From Sycobia sp. Sy_11 (Eukaryota > Arthropoda > Insecta > Hymenoptera > Epichrysomallidae), in the NCBI GenBank assembly GCA_018907035.1, contig JACCIC010000096.1:1241501-1305500 (forward strand): 64,000 nt of DNA, read 5' to 3'. The notes below the pieces were generated by a model. That model was not told the origin of the DNA. It did not search any database and saw nothing but the letters and a program-made list of their open reading frames with translations. The position numbers and the translations under genes are program-made. Positions 26,670-37,170 of the stretch are shown here, in pieces (within the stretch, counting starts at the first letter, position 1; each line of letters opens with the position of its first letter).

Positions 26670-27892
26670 AATCAGTAATTATATCGCAGTAAAAAATAAT
26701 TTTTCTTATTTATCATTTGTCATCGGGATAGAGAAGTACCAGAACAAACATGTGCAGTAAATAAAGTATGTGTATTAGTAAAAGTAGAAAAATTTTACAG
26801 TTAACATTAGTAAAATCTACAATATGTATTTCAAATATTCTGTTGAAAACACAAGATACAAATCTTTCATGGTTTTCGTGATTCAATTGTTCATGTTGCA
26901 AGTTTTTTCTGTAGTATTTCTAATGAATGACTGAGTATGTATCTGTATTCATATAATAATAATCAATAAAATTATTTAAAACTTCATTCGTTTATACATT
27001 CGTTCAAAAAAATACAATTGTATTGCCCGAAACGAATTGATAGAGAAAATTAAAAGATAGCATAACATTGAAGCTTATAGAATTAACAATTATTATTACT
27101 AATGAATCAGAAGAAAGTTTAGCTATATCACAAGCTATATACAGTGCATCAGTGGCTAAGGCTTTAGGCTACGAATCAGAGGATAACCTTAGGATTGACT
27201 CTTTGAGAACCGATTAGGTAAAAAATAATTTTCAGTGTTTTTTTTCAAAGAAATAAAAATCATGAAATTCTAAAAGTATATCTATATATATTATTAAAAA
27301 TTAATAGAGGCTAAAAAACATTAATTTATACATAATATAGTAATAATTCTTTTTTTTATTAATCAAAAATCACTGAAAAGAATTGAACGTTCCGTTTAAA
27401 TAGTATAAAAAATGGTTAGAAATTAATGGCTAATAGAAAATTAATTAATGAAATAGAAAATCCAAAAAATTGATTGTTATTCGCTTGTTATCATCCATAA
27501 CTTGTATTGTTATCATCTATATCTTGTATTTTTTTGAACGAATGTATAAATGAATGAATTTTTGAATAATTTTATTGATTATTATTATATGAATAAAATT
27601 TTTAAAATACTAATACAGATATATACTCAGTCGTTCATTAGAAATACTACAGAAAAAACTTGCGACATGAACAATGGAATCACGAAAACCATGAAAGATT
27701 TGTATCTTGCGTTTTCAACAGAATATTTGACATAAATATTGTAGATTTTACTAATGTTAATTGTAAAATTTTTCTACTTTTACTAATACACATACTTTAT
27801 TTACTGCACATGTTTGTTCTGGAACTTCTCTATCCCGATGACAAATGATAAATAAGAAAAATTATTTTTTACTGCGATATGATTACTGATTA
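26670..27892. repeat. Long inverted repeat (arms about 350-370 bases)
   Basis: The left arm, about 26670-27017, is closely mirrored by the right arm, about 27523-27892. Outer ends match as AATCAGTAATTATATCGCAG against the reverse complement of CTGCGATATGATTACTGATT. Inner ends match around the ATTCGTTCAAAAAAATAC block. The roughly 500-base spacer contains a short open stretch at about 27090-27217. The same 62-codon frame is seen on opposite strands of the arms (26713-26901 and 27660-27848) only because the arms are copies. No target-site duplication or known terminal motif was found. Confidence 0.8.
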
Positions 27893-28353
27893 ACATTTAA
27901 ATTTTATAAAATCATACTAGATATTTTATATTCTATATATTCTTTCAAAAAATTTTTTTAAATTATTGTAGTTGTGTGTAATATATATTAAAGAATAATT
28001 AAGTAAATTAATTCTCAGTTCAAGTAAATTAATCTGACCATTAATTTCCAGGAAATTAATGGTCAGATACGGTATTTTGACTTACTAGCAACTTACTGTT
28101 GGACTTTCGGAACAGACCCTATATGTCTATCGAGGCTGCCTTACGTGCTAAAAGCCATCGACTTATATTTTTAATTAGTAGATTAGCGCAGTACATGACG
28201 CAAATTTTTTCAATTCGCACACTGTATAATTCATTGACTCGCGTAAGGGAATTATTACTAATACCAATACAATGATTTTAAGTAAATAAATGCGGACAAG
28301 AATGCGAAGTTTGTCCCATTTCTGAAGATCTGTGAAATTATATATATATATAT

Positions 28354-28930
28354 TGTGATGCCGCGAACCCGATCCGAAATCCATTCCACTTGGGGTGGGT
28401 TCGTGCACACAACAGAATTTTTTTTTCCCCACCTGGCTTACCTGGGTAGTCCATCTCATTGGGGCGGGGGGGGGGGGTCTCGTCAACCTGAAAAGGGAAT
28501 TTGGGAAAAATAACACAAGGCACCACGCGAATATATGATGGCTTGACTAAATTTATTCGGTTGAAAAATGGCAGATACAGCACACACTATCACCCGGTCA
28601 CAATCCTCCGTTACTCCCGGTCCGCGTACTCGGCGCACCCCGACCGTGATCAACCACCTGACGCACTCGCCTGAGGGTAGGGTCAAGGGGACGGGAAGGA
28701 AGGGGATCCGGATAACCGCGCACACGTGCAGTAAGGTACCGAGCGTAATCGCACAGCTCGTCACCGCGCGGTGCACACTCACCACGGCGTCGATGCTGGG
28801 GGGAGGGTGCCGATGACAGGCCCTGGGTGGCAGAAGGTACGCATTTTGAGCGACCACCGTCAGCGTGCTTGCCGCTCCTCTTCTGAGTTCACGCCCGTAG
28901 CTCACCCGCTGTCACGTCTCCTTCGACTCT
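28354..28930. other. GC-rich island, possibly a solo LTR or promoter
   Basis: A sharp change from TA repeat to GC-rich sequence begins with TGTGATGCCGCGAACC. A G run lies near 28463-28477. Open frames occur in several frames on both strands, as GC-rich non-coding DNA produces, and none shows a domain. The abrupt left edge starting TGTG is compatible with an LTR, but no matching copy is in the window. Confidence 0.25.
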
Positions 28931-29548
28931 TTTTGTGTTTCTTTTAGTGTTCTAGTCTAGTAATACCATCTCTATAGACATACATCTTTTCAAGGTAATC
29001 AATGTATATAATATCTCTTGCATCCCAAAAAAACAGTGGCCATAACCTTGTTCGCCAAAAAAATTGTTTTTGCCTTCCTTGCAGTTGGTTCCCCTAGTCC
29101 AATCCACTGTTTAGACTGTTGTTGGTTTCAGGAGTGTAGTGGTGGACCCAAGTTTCGTCAACGGTTACAAATCGACACAAAAATTCGCTTGGATTACGCT
29201 TATACAACGCCATATTGGCGGTAGAAATGTTCTTTCGAATCAATTTTTGGTTGAATGTTAGCAAACGCGGCACCCATCTTGCACAGAGCTTTTCCATATA
29301 CAAATGTTGATAAAAATATTTTGTACACGTTCATATGACATCTTACAGGTCTCAGCTATCTCACGCACTTTTAATCTGCGGTCTTTCAGCACTATTTGAT
29401 GGATTTTTTCGATTATATCTGGAGTTGTGACCTTAATGGGGCGTCCTGAGCGAGGCTTATCAGAGGTGCTCACACGACGCTTTTTAAACTCGGAAACCCA
29501 TTGCTTAACGGTTAAATATGATGGGGAAGATGTCCCCAGTATTGAGTG
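28915..29548 (-). mobile_element. mariner-family remnant with internal deletion (copy A)
   Basis: Closely similar over most of its length to the mariner at 30.9-32.05 kb. On the minus strand it carries the helix-turn-helix part ('LTVKQWVSEFKKRR', 'TTPDIIEKIHQIVLKDRR') and 'RFVTVDETWVHHYTPE', containing the first catalytic aspartate. Compared with copy B, about 300 bases holding the second and third catalytic residues are missing at about 28983. It is also truncated at its 5' end (about 29548) and holds frameshifts. Confidence 0.85.
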
Positions 29549-29804
29549 CTTTAGAGAACGCAAAATGAGTCCATTGAAGCTATATAAAGTAATTCGCTAA
29601 AGGAACTGAAGGCAACCTCCAGGTGAGGCTTACAACAGGTGTATAGAAAATTGAATTAAACGTTGACATGCTTGTATTGGCTCGAAAGGAGCCTATTCTG
29701 CAGGCGATAATAAAAATTTTTATTGATATACGTAAAAATATTGTGTTTTTTTTTGTTAGTCCGTGTTTGATCACATTGTATAGATGCAGTGTGCGGGCGA
29801 GCGC

Positions 29805-29807
<3 letters not shown>

Positions 29808-29859
<52 letters not shown>
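29808..29859. repeat. (TA)n microsatellite
   Basis: Uninterrupted TA run of about 25 units at the left edge of a second GC-rich island. Confidence 0.95.
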
Positions 29860-29861
<2 letters not shown>

Positions 29862-30165
29862 GTCCGGATTGCCACCCGTGCAACGAGAGCTGCTGCAGTC
29901 ACCCCCCCCCCCCCATAACGCGCACCGTGGCGCGCTCTCGATCGGAACCCGAGTCCGTGCCCGGTTCCAGACGGGAGATGAATGCAAGGACGAACGCCGG
30001 AACACCGAGGGGATGATCCGCCCTTATCATCAGGTGATCGTGTACGATTGTGCACGCAACAGAATTCCTGACTGACACTATATATATAATAACAATAATG
30101 CTTATATATATATATATAATTGGCTGTGTCAACGTAGGATATATTCCTCGATATTTTTATGCACA
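29860..30165. promoter_or_regulatory. GC-rich island upstream of a signal-peptide exon
   Basis: GC-rich, CpG-containing sequence with a C run near 29900-29913, directly upstream of the candidate first coding exon at 30169. Its position fits a promoter and 5' untranslated region. A TTATGCACAG acceptor-like site lies just before the ATG, so the 5' untranslated region may be spliced. Inferred. Confidence 0.3.
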
Positions 30166-30168
30166 GAT

Positions 30169-30357
30169 ATGAAACGAGCTCTCCACCTGATCTGGTGGCT
30201 GGCGCTGAGTCTTCTCGTCACCCGGTGCCTTATGCTTCGAGGCGAGGCGATCGCTTACAATCTGATCCAGGGGGTCTGGTTCTACGAATACGATAGGGTA
30301 ACCCGTGCCACCGTCGCCACCACCACCCCGGACGAGGACAATAATTGCCCGAGCTTT
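30169..30357 (+). CDS. Candidate first coding exon of a secreted or membrane protein (partial)
   Basis: An ATG opens 63 codons that end exactly at a consensus donor (GTGAGT at 30358). The first 25 or so residues, with 'LIWWLALSLLV' as hydrophobic core after MKR, form a plausible signal peptide ending near 'GEAIA'. The mature part contains 'GVWFYEYDRVTR', a threonine-rich stretch and 'NNCPSF' at the exon end. No following exon was found, so the gene would continue past the transposon block or outside the window. Ending in CPSF before more cysteines would suit a leucine-rich-repeat N-cap, but that is a guess. Confidence 0.45.
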
Positions 30358-30896
30358 GTGAGTGGTCTTGTTTTTTTCCTTTTTTTTTGGTGCTTTTCAT
30401 TCTTGTGCTTATCTGCTCGCGCGCCTTCGGCTTATCGCACGCGAGCGGCTAACTTTTTTCCTGCTTCTGATATGCCAATCCATAAACTTCTGTCGGCGAT
30501 AAATACAGTTTGTTTACTGTTTTTTTTGCACTTTTCTTTAACAAATACACAACCCGTTCAATTATTAATAAATAATGACGACGACGCAAGCAAGCTTATT
30601 CACGATAAAAGTACCAGCAAAGCAGAAATTTCTCGATTTATATGTAATCGTGTTATACTTAAACAATCGTGGTTATCGAAGTTTGCGTCAGAATTTTGTA
30701 TGTGTTTGTGTATGTATATAAGTTAAACGGGATGCTAAGAAAGTTGCACACATTTGAATTGCAGGCTTTCTAATATAGGAAAAGGTGCTTTTAGTGTGCA
30801 TTAATAATCAAACGATTCGTAAATAAAGAACGAGCTTTCATACGCTGCATTTTATGGGAATATATTATGGGAAATTAGTTGACTGTTAACGCGATT

Positions 30897-32045
30897 ATAC
30901 GAGGATAGATTGATGCGTTTCGGGCCTGACCAAGAAAAATGCCGTTTTTAAGAATTTTTTTTTTATTTTTCAACATAATCTCCTCCAAGGCTGATACATT
31001 TCTCATAACGGTGTTCTAGTCTAGTAATGCCACCTCTATAGACTGATTCGTCAAGCTCCTCAAAATACCCATTTACAGCTTCGATTACTTCTTCATTGTC
31101 CGCAAATGTCTTACCGCCAAGCCATTTTTTAAAGTTAGCAAACAGATAATAGTCTGTCCCTAAAGAGTAGGGAGCGTGTGGCATCAATTCAAACTTCAGA
31201 TCATTGATTTTAGCCATCGCAACGATTGACGTGCATGCTGATGCGTTATTGTCATGAAACAAGATTTTTTTCTTCGCCAGATGAGGTCGTTTAATTTTCA
31301 TTTCGTGGCTCAAACGTTGCAATAAGTCTGCGTAGTATTGACCAGTGATAGTTATACCCTTTTCAAGGTAATCAATGTATATAATACGTCTTGCATCCCA
31401 AAAAACAGTAACCATAACCTTGTTCGCCGAAAAAATTGTTTTTGCCTTCTTTGGAGTTGGTTCCACTAGTTCAATCCACTGTTTAGACTGTTGTTGGTTT
31501 CAGGAGTGTAGTGGTGGACCCAAGTTTCGTCAACGGTTACAAATCGACACAAAAATTCGCTTGGATTACGCTTATACAACGCCATATTGGCGGTAGAAAT
31601 GTTCTTTCGAATCAATTTTTGGTTGAATGTTAGCAAACGCGGCACCCATCTTGCACAGAGCTTTTCCATATACAAATGTTGATAAAAATATTTTGTACAC
31701 GTTCATATGACATCTTACAGGTCTCAGCTATCTTACGCACTTTTAATCTGCAGTCTTTCAGCATTATTTGATGGATTTTTTCGATTATATCTGGAGTTGT
31801 GACCTTAATGGGGCATCCTGAGCGAGGCTCATCAGAGGTGCTCACACGACGCTTTTTAAACTCGGAAACCCATTGCTTAACGGTTAAATATGATGGGGAG
31901 GATGTCCCCCGTGTTGAATACATTTCTTATTTAATTTCCTTCGGCGTTAATCCCTTCAAATAAAAGTATTTGATGACAGACCGATTTTTCAGCTTTTCCA
32001 TTTTTACGAAAAACACAGAGGCGTCTTGTTCAGCGTACTCTCAAA
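30897..32045 (-). mobile_element. mariner-family DNA transposon, degenerate, near full length (copy B)
   Basis: The transposase would begin at the ATG at 32001 (minus). It meets an early TAA near 31927, then continues with the helix-turn-helix region (31923-31633) and 'RFVTVDETWVHHYTPE' (about 31530), then after a stop and frame change from 31466 to 30963. That last segment has 'LFHDNNASACTS', second catalytic aspartate present, but 'YSLGTDYYLF' where family members have a PSDYxLF-type sequence, so the third aspartate context is altered while D remains. Several lesions; dead. A TACGAGGATAG sequence near 30897 may be the left end. The right end abuts the leader of the gypsy element. Confidence 0.85.
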
Positions 32046-32157
32046 CCTAATGTGGTGACCGGACTGAAACTATAGTTAAAAGCTATCTAAGGATGGTACT
32101 ATAGAACGCCACCTTAAGGTAGGCCTAGCGGCGCCGTCTCTTTGTCAGGCCAAGAAA

Positions 32158-33048
32158 ATGGCTAACCACTTAACAGTTAATGAGCTAAAAGAAATTTTAC
32201 GTGAAAATAATATTAATATAACAGGGAATAAAACCGAACTTCTGATGTGACTGCAACAGCTAGATACAGAAGGTATATTGGTAGGAAATTGGATGGAAAG
32301 AAGAGATGTGGCAAACAAAGAAAAGGCGGAGATTGAAAATGTAAAGCAACAGCTTAAAGACCTACAAACGACGATAACAGAGTTAAGTCAACAGTTGAAG
32401 TACATTGGAAATATGACACCATGGACCTCCGGCCAACAGCAACAATCAACATCAGGACAGCAGATCAATACAGTGCTACGTCTCAACGATTCCGGGAGAG
32501 CTAATTCTATAGCACCGACAAACACTGGAGCGGTAGAGACAAACCCGCGTATTACGATAAATGCGATATGTGAATTATTGAATTCTTTTGACGGCAATAC
32601 CGAAAATTTCGAAAGTTGGTCGCAACAATTGGATATGATTCGTAACGCTTATAACCTAAATGATGATGTGACGCGTGTTGTAATAAGTAGGAAATTGAAG
32701 GGAAAAGCATTATCTTGGTTTCACTCTAAACCAGAACATTTACGATTGCCAATAGATGTATTAGTTACAGAAATCAGGAAAATGTTCTTTCCAAGATTAA
32801 GTAAATTAAAATTGTGTAAACAATTCGAAAGTAGAGTATGGTCACGAAACGAGTTATTTAACGAATACGTGCACGGAAAAGCGATTCTAGCCAATAAAGT
32901 AAATATTGACGAAACAAAGTTAATCGACTACATAATCGAGGGTTTTCCAGATGATTCTTTACGAGACCATGCCAGAATGCAGAGCTTTGATAATAAAGAA
33001 AATCTTATTACTGATTTTAAGAAGATAACCTTAAATAAAAAATTTTAA
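32158..33048 (+). pseudogene. gag-like ORF of the gypsy element, one internal stop
   Basis: The ATG at 32158 opens 'LTVNELKEILRENNIN', a SAP-like motif often found at the N terminus of insect gypsy gag. A TGA stop interrupts at about 32248, after which the frame runs open to 33048. A coiled-coil-like region (about 32300-32400) is followed by a retrotransposon gag core with 'FDGNTENFESWSQQLD' and 'LKGKALSWFHSKP'. A CCHC-type zinc knuckle follows in another frame. Structural polyprotein for particle assembly; inactive here. Confidence 0.75.
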
Positions 33049-33123
33049 TACTAAAAAGAACTTTTATGAGAACCAAATGTAAGTAACGCTACAAACAAAT
33101 ACTGAAATAATGAATCTAATTTT

Positions 33124-33573
33124 ATGAAAATTGCCGAAAAAAATAAAAAACACTGTTTTAATTGTAGTGCGTACAGTCACTTGTCTATCGAATGCGATAA
33201 AGGGAAAAGACCAAAAGGCGCGTGCTTCAATTATTTATTGACCGAGCACACTATAAAAGATTGTCCAGATAAGAAAAAGAAATCGTACACGTTTCAAGTG
33301 ACAAACATTGAAAAAATTGTACAGAAGTCAGAATTTCAACCATTGATTATTTTACATTTCGGAAATGATGGAGAACAATTTGATCTTCAATTATTAGCTT
33401 TATTAGACAGTGGCAGCCCAATCAGCTTCGTAAAACACAAATGCCTCAACCCAGATGTTATTTCACCAATTAATGAAAATGACGATGGGTACCACGGTGT
33501 TAATTATTCGAAATTAAATCTTATTGCTAAAACCAAAACATATTGCACTTTAAATATGCACATGTATTATTGA
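33124..33573 (+). pseudogene. Zinc knuckle and aspartic protease part of the gypsy element
   Basis: Begins with cysteine-histidine knuckle remnants ('CFNCSAYSHLSIEC', then a second with 'CFNYLLTEHTIKDC' in which one cysteine is replaced by tyrosine). It then shows the retroviral-type protease active site 'ALLDSGSPISFV' (a DSG variant of DTG). The frame ends at 33573, before the RT region. Confidence 0.75.
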
Positions 33574-33660
33574 ATTGAAAGTAGTAGAAAATGATTTAAT
33601 TTAGGAATTTGTGAAGTAGAATCATATCAAAAAATTGAGAAAATTAAAAATAACAGTGTA

Positions 33661-34850
33661 ATGTATAATGATATTGAAAATTCAAAAAATTCAAATTTCA
33701 CCGAAATCAGTGGTATTATGAATATTCATGTAGATAAAACAAATATTATTGAATCACTAAAAATTAATCCTAAAATTCCGTACAAATACCAGAGAGAATT
33801 GAAAGAAAAATTTGAAAAAGCGCACTTGTTAACTAAACAACATCAAAAATAAACTCTGAAGCCATTCTCTTTCTTCAGTTGAAACTGCATGAGCCATTTA
33901 AATATGCGCCACGTAGGTTAGGCTTTGCAGAAAGAAATGATTTAAAAGAAATTTTTTTCGAATATTGACCTTAAAGACGGGTTTTATAACTACAGTATCG
34001 ATAAAGAATCTAATAAATTTCTATCTTTTGTCACTCCATTTGGTCAATATGAATGTTTGAAAATGCTATTTGGAATAAAAGTAGCACCGAGATTTTTTCA
34101 GAAAAACGTGAATAGACTTAAAAGAATTTATTGACTCAAATGATATCATAGTTTACATGGACGATATTTTAGTTGCAAAACATAGTGTTGAACGCCATAT
34201 AAAAGTATTGGAAGAGATTTTTAAAATTTTAGCAGAAAACAAACTTGAATTGCAACTATCGAAATGTGAATTTCTTAAAACGCAAACCGAATATTTAGGA
34301 TATAAAATTAGTAAATCAGGAATTTTGCCAACGGATAAGCATATTAATTCAATAGTAAATTATCCGATTCCGCGAGATACAAAATCGGTACAGAGCTTTA
34401 TCGGTTTAGTTTTAGAACTAAATTAGCTTTATACTTTAGAAAATTTATCGAATTTTACTCTATCATTGCCGAACCACTTTATGACCTATTGAAACAAACA
34501 AGCAAATTTAAATTTGAAAAAATTTAAATTGACGCTTTCAAAAATTTAAAAGAAAAATTGGTCAATTTGCCAATCCCTGCAATTTTTAATCCGAATGCAG
34601 AAACTGAGCTGCATTGTGACGCTAGCTCGCGAGGTTTCAGAGCCATTTTATTCCAACGTGGCAATGATAACAAGATACATTCTATATTTTATTTCTCCCA
34701 GCGTACTACTGACGTGGAGAGTAAGTTGCACAGCTTTGAGCTCGAAATGCTCGCGATAGTTTATTCATTAAAAAGATTTAAAGTTTACCTCATGGGTATA
34801 AAATTTAAAATTGTTACTGATTGTAATTCATTAGCGTTAGCGTGAAAAAA
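33661..34850 (+). pseudogene. Reverse transcriptase and RNase H part of the gypsy element
   Basis: Read across several broken frames. 'FVTPFGQYECLKMLFGI' lies near 34025-34080 and the catalytic 'VYMDDILV' box near 34152-34172, followed by the usual 'KCEFLKTQTEYLGY'. RNase H follows at 34558-34845, with 'ELHCDASSRGFRAILFQ' and 'FELEMLAIVYSLKRFKVYL'. Stops and frameshifts at about 33852, 34130, 34425 and 34845. Confidence 0.8.
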
Positions 34851-34935
34851 GTTAGACATTAATCCAAAAATATCCAGATGGATTTTAGAGTTACAAAACT
34901 ATGATTAAGTAACTGAACACAGAACAGGATCGCGC

Positions 34936-36172
34936 ATGAATCATGTCGATAGTCTCAGCCTATACAATTTCGTCGCTATTATCGACAATTCGTTCGAAAC
35001 CAATTTGATTATTGAATATAATATTGATAAAAATATTTTGGAAATAAAAACACAGCTTGAAAAATCAAAAAATAAAATGTTCGAAATGAGAAACGGCGTT
35101 GTTTATCGTAAAATGGGAGAACAACTACTTTTTGTTGTTACATGCGAAATGGAAAAAAATATTTTGTTTAAATATGACTTAGGGCACATCAGATTTGAAA
35201 AAGTTATTGAAATCATAAGTAAAACATATTGGCTCCCAGAATGGAGAAGAAAAGTAGTCAATCATATAAAAAACTGTTTTCAATGTATTGCATATAACCC
35301 ATCGAGCGGAAAAATAGAAGATAAGCTTCAGGCAATAGAAAAAGATGACAAATCGTTTCAAACACTACATGTAGATCATACATCTGTATCAGACTCACGC
35401 GTAATCAGTAAAAAATATATCTTCGTGATTGTCGATGGTTTTACAAAATTTACAAAATTATATGCGTCAAAGTCAACTAATACAAAAGAAGCAATTGTTA
35501 ATCTTAAAACTTATTTTTCATATTATGATAACCTAAAATTATTGTATCGGATAGAGGGTCATGTTTTACTTCGGATGAGTTCCCTAATTTTATTAAAGAA
35601 TTTGATATCAAACACATATTAATCACGACCTGTTGACCACATGCTAATGGTCAAGTTGAAAGGATCAATAGAACGATATTACCTATGTTGGGGAAATTGT
35701 CAGATTACGATATGGGGAAAAATTGGGCAAAAACTCTGGAAGAAATTGAATTTACACTGAATACAGTTCATAAAATAACAGGAGAAACTCCTAGCATACT
35801 CTTATTTGGAGTACCTCAGCGAGGTAAAATACACGAACCAATAGCCGAATTTATTAACACTGAAACAAATCAAAATTAAAGATGTTTGTATAAAAGAACA
35901 AAAACAAACCATTGCTCAAGCTAATAAAAAGCGAAAAAAATGCTAAAACATATGAAACAGATGATTACGTTATGATAAAAAATTATAATAATACTGTTGG
36001 AATTTCATCAAAAATCGTACCAAAATTCAAGGATCCATACCATATAACTAAAATTCTAAAAAATAACAGGTACATCGTTGCCAATATTCGAGATTTTCAA
36101 GTAAGCCAAAGAAAATATGAAGGTAGTTGGGAACCTGCAAACATGAGACACTGGAGAAAAGGAATTAATTGA
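34936..36172 (+). pseudogene. Integrase part of the gypsy element
   Basis: An HHCC-type zinc domain (H near 35186, 'NCFQCIAYN' near 35274) is followed by the catalytic core with 'TLHVDHTSVSD', 'VIVDGFTKFTKLY' and, in another frame at about 35637-35670, 'HANGQVERINRTI', which supplies the glutamate of the DDE triad. The last open piece (35912-36172) is the basic C-terminal domain ending near the polypurine tract. At least three frame breaks. Confidence 0.8.
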
Positions 36173-36355
36173 TACCTTTTTATGTATATAGAATTTAAGT
36201 AGTCATAGTAATTAAGTATTAAATTATTATGTATTGGAAGCAATTAAAAATATATATAATAGTTTATTCTAAGCAAATAAATTAAAATTAAAAAACTGTT
36301 CTTATTTCGAGTAAATAAATAACTAAAACTAATGTGATGTTCGAGGACGAACAAT

Positions 36356-37170
36356 TGTCAGGACTGCCCGAGCTGTAAGAATATAGCATATAGCTCGTGT
36401 AATGCGTACGTAATAATATAGAGTGTATGCGTGCGTTAGCAGAAAGAGAGATAGATGTCGCGATCGCTAAATTCAAATAGAAAATCTATTTTACGTATAT
36501 AAACTTTAGTATAAACAAAAACTAATTGTTCAAGAGCATAGTAAAAAATAATTAACAAATAATGGTTTCATTATTATTATTTAGTCATAATACTATTATT
36601 ATTAATAATAACACTAGTGTCGCTATATTTGTAATAGTAATAAGGTGGAAAAAAGTAAAGATATAATTGTATGTAATTAATTTTTGAAAAGTCATAGATA
36701 TGATATTTGTCATTGGTGGTAGTAAAATACTGTGAGATTGTAAATTTAGAAAAAAATTTGAAAATTTTTATTTTTTTTTTTGAAAAAGGAGAGAAAATAG
36801 AGAAAGATGAAGGATTGGGTATTAATATATTAAGGTATGATTAGATACAATATAATAATAGAATTATCCATTTTTCCTCGCTAAGAAGTGTGTAAAAAGT
36901 TCATTCCTTTAACTTACCTTGTCGGTTAAATTAATAATAAAATATATATTTGCGTAAGCGCTGATCATGTAGAGTTTACAAGATTTATTGGAGTAGTTTA
37001 AATCTAATTAGAAGTTAGTCCTAAAGCTCAATTAGTGAGAAGAAGAAGGAAGGTAGATTAATTCACTCGACGTTGGGTTATTCTTTTTCACGGTCGATTA
37101 TGCAAGGTTACTGTTTTGATTTTCTACAAAACATTCTTTTCACACGAATCATTTCCTTTTTTTTTGTTAT
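36356..37170 (+). repeat. Probable 3' LTR of the gypsy element, right end unresolved
   Basis: Starts with TGTCAGGACTGCCCGAG directly after a purine-rich tract and continues AT-rich with an AATAAA near 36940. Without a 5' LTR for comparison the end cannot be placed. It may run to, or be interrupted by, the R1-clade element. Confidence 0.5.

Larger units (their letters stand above)
32046..37170 (+). mobile_element. Ty3/gypsy LTR retrotransposon, degenerate
   Basis: Domain order is gag, CCHC knuckle, protease, reverse transcriptase, RNase H, integrase, which is the Ty3/gypsy order. A TGGTGACC word at about 32053 may be the primer-binding site. After the integrase, a GAGGACGAACAAT purine-rich tract is followed by TGTCAGGACTGCCCGAG at 36356, the probable start of the 3' LTR; an AATAAA lies near 36940. 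No 5' LTR is seen, because mariner copy B sits directly upstream. The end of the 3' LTR is not fixed. Many stops and frameshifts show it is inactive. Confidence 0.85.

Noticed and set aside
26713..27848. Two related small protein genes of 62 codons on opposite strands
   Set aside because: They are mirror copies created by the long inverted repeat; composition is AT-driven, and neither has an upstream context or domain.
28338..28905. Overlapping open frames of 80-140 codons in the GC-rich island
   Set aside because: Frames are open on both strands at once, which GC-rich non-coding DNA produces; none has a motif or splice context that singles it out.
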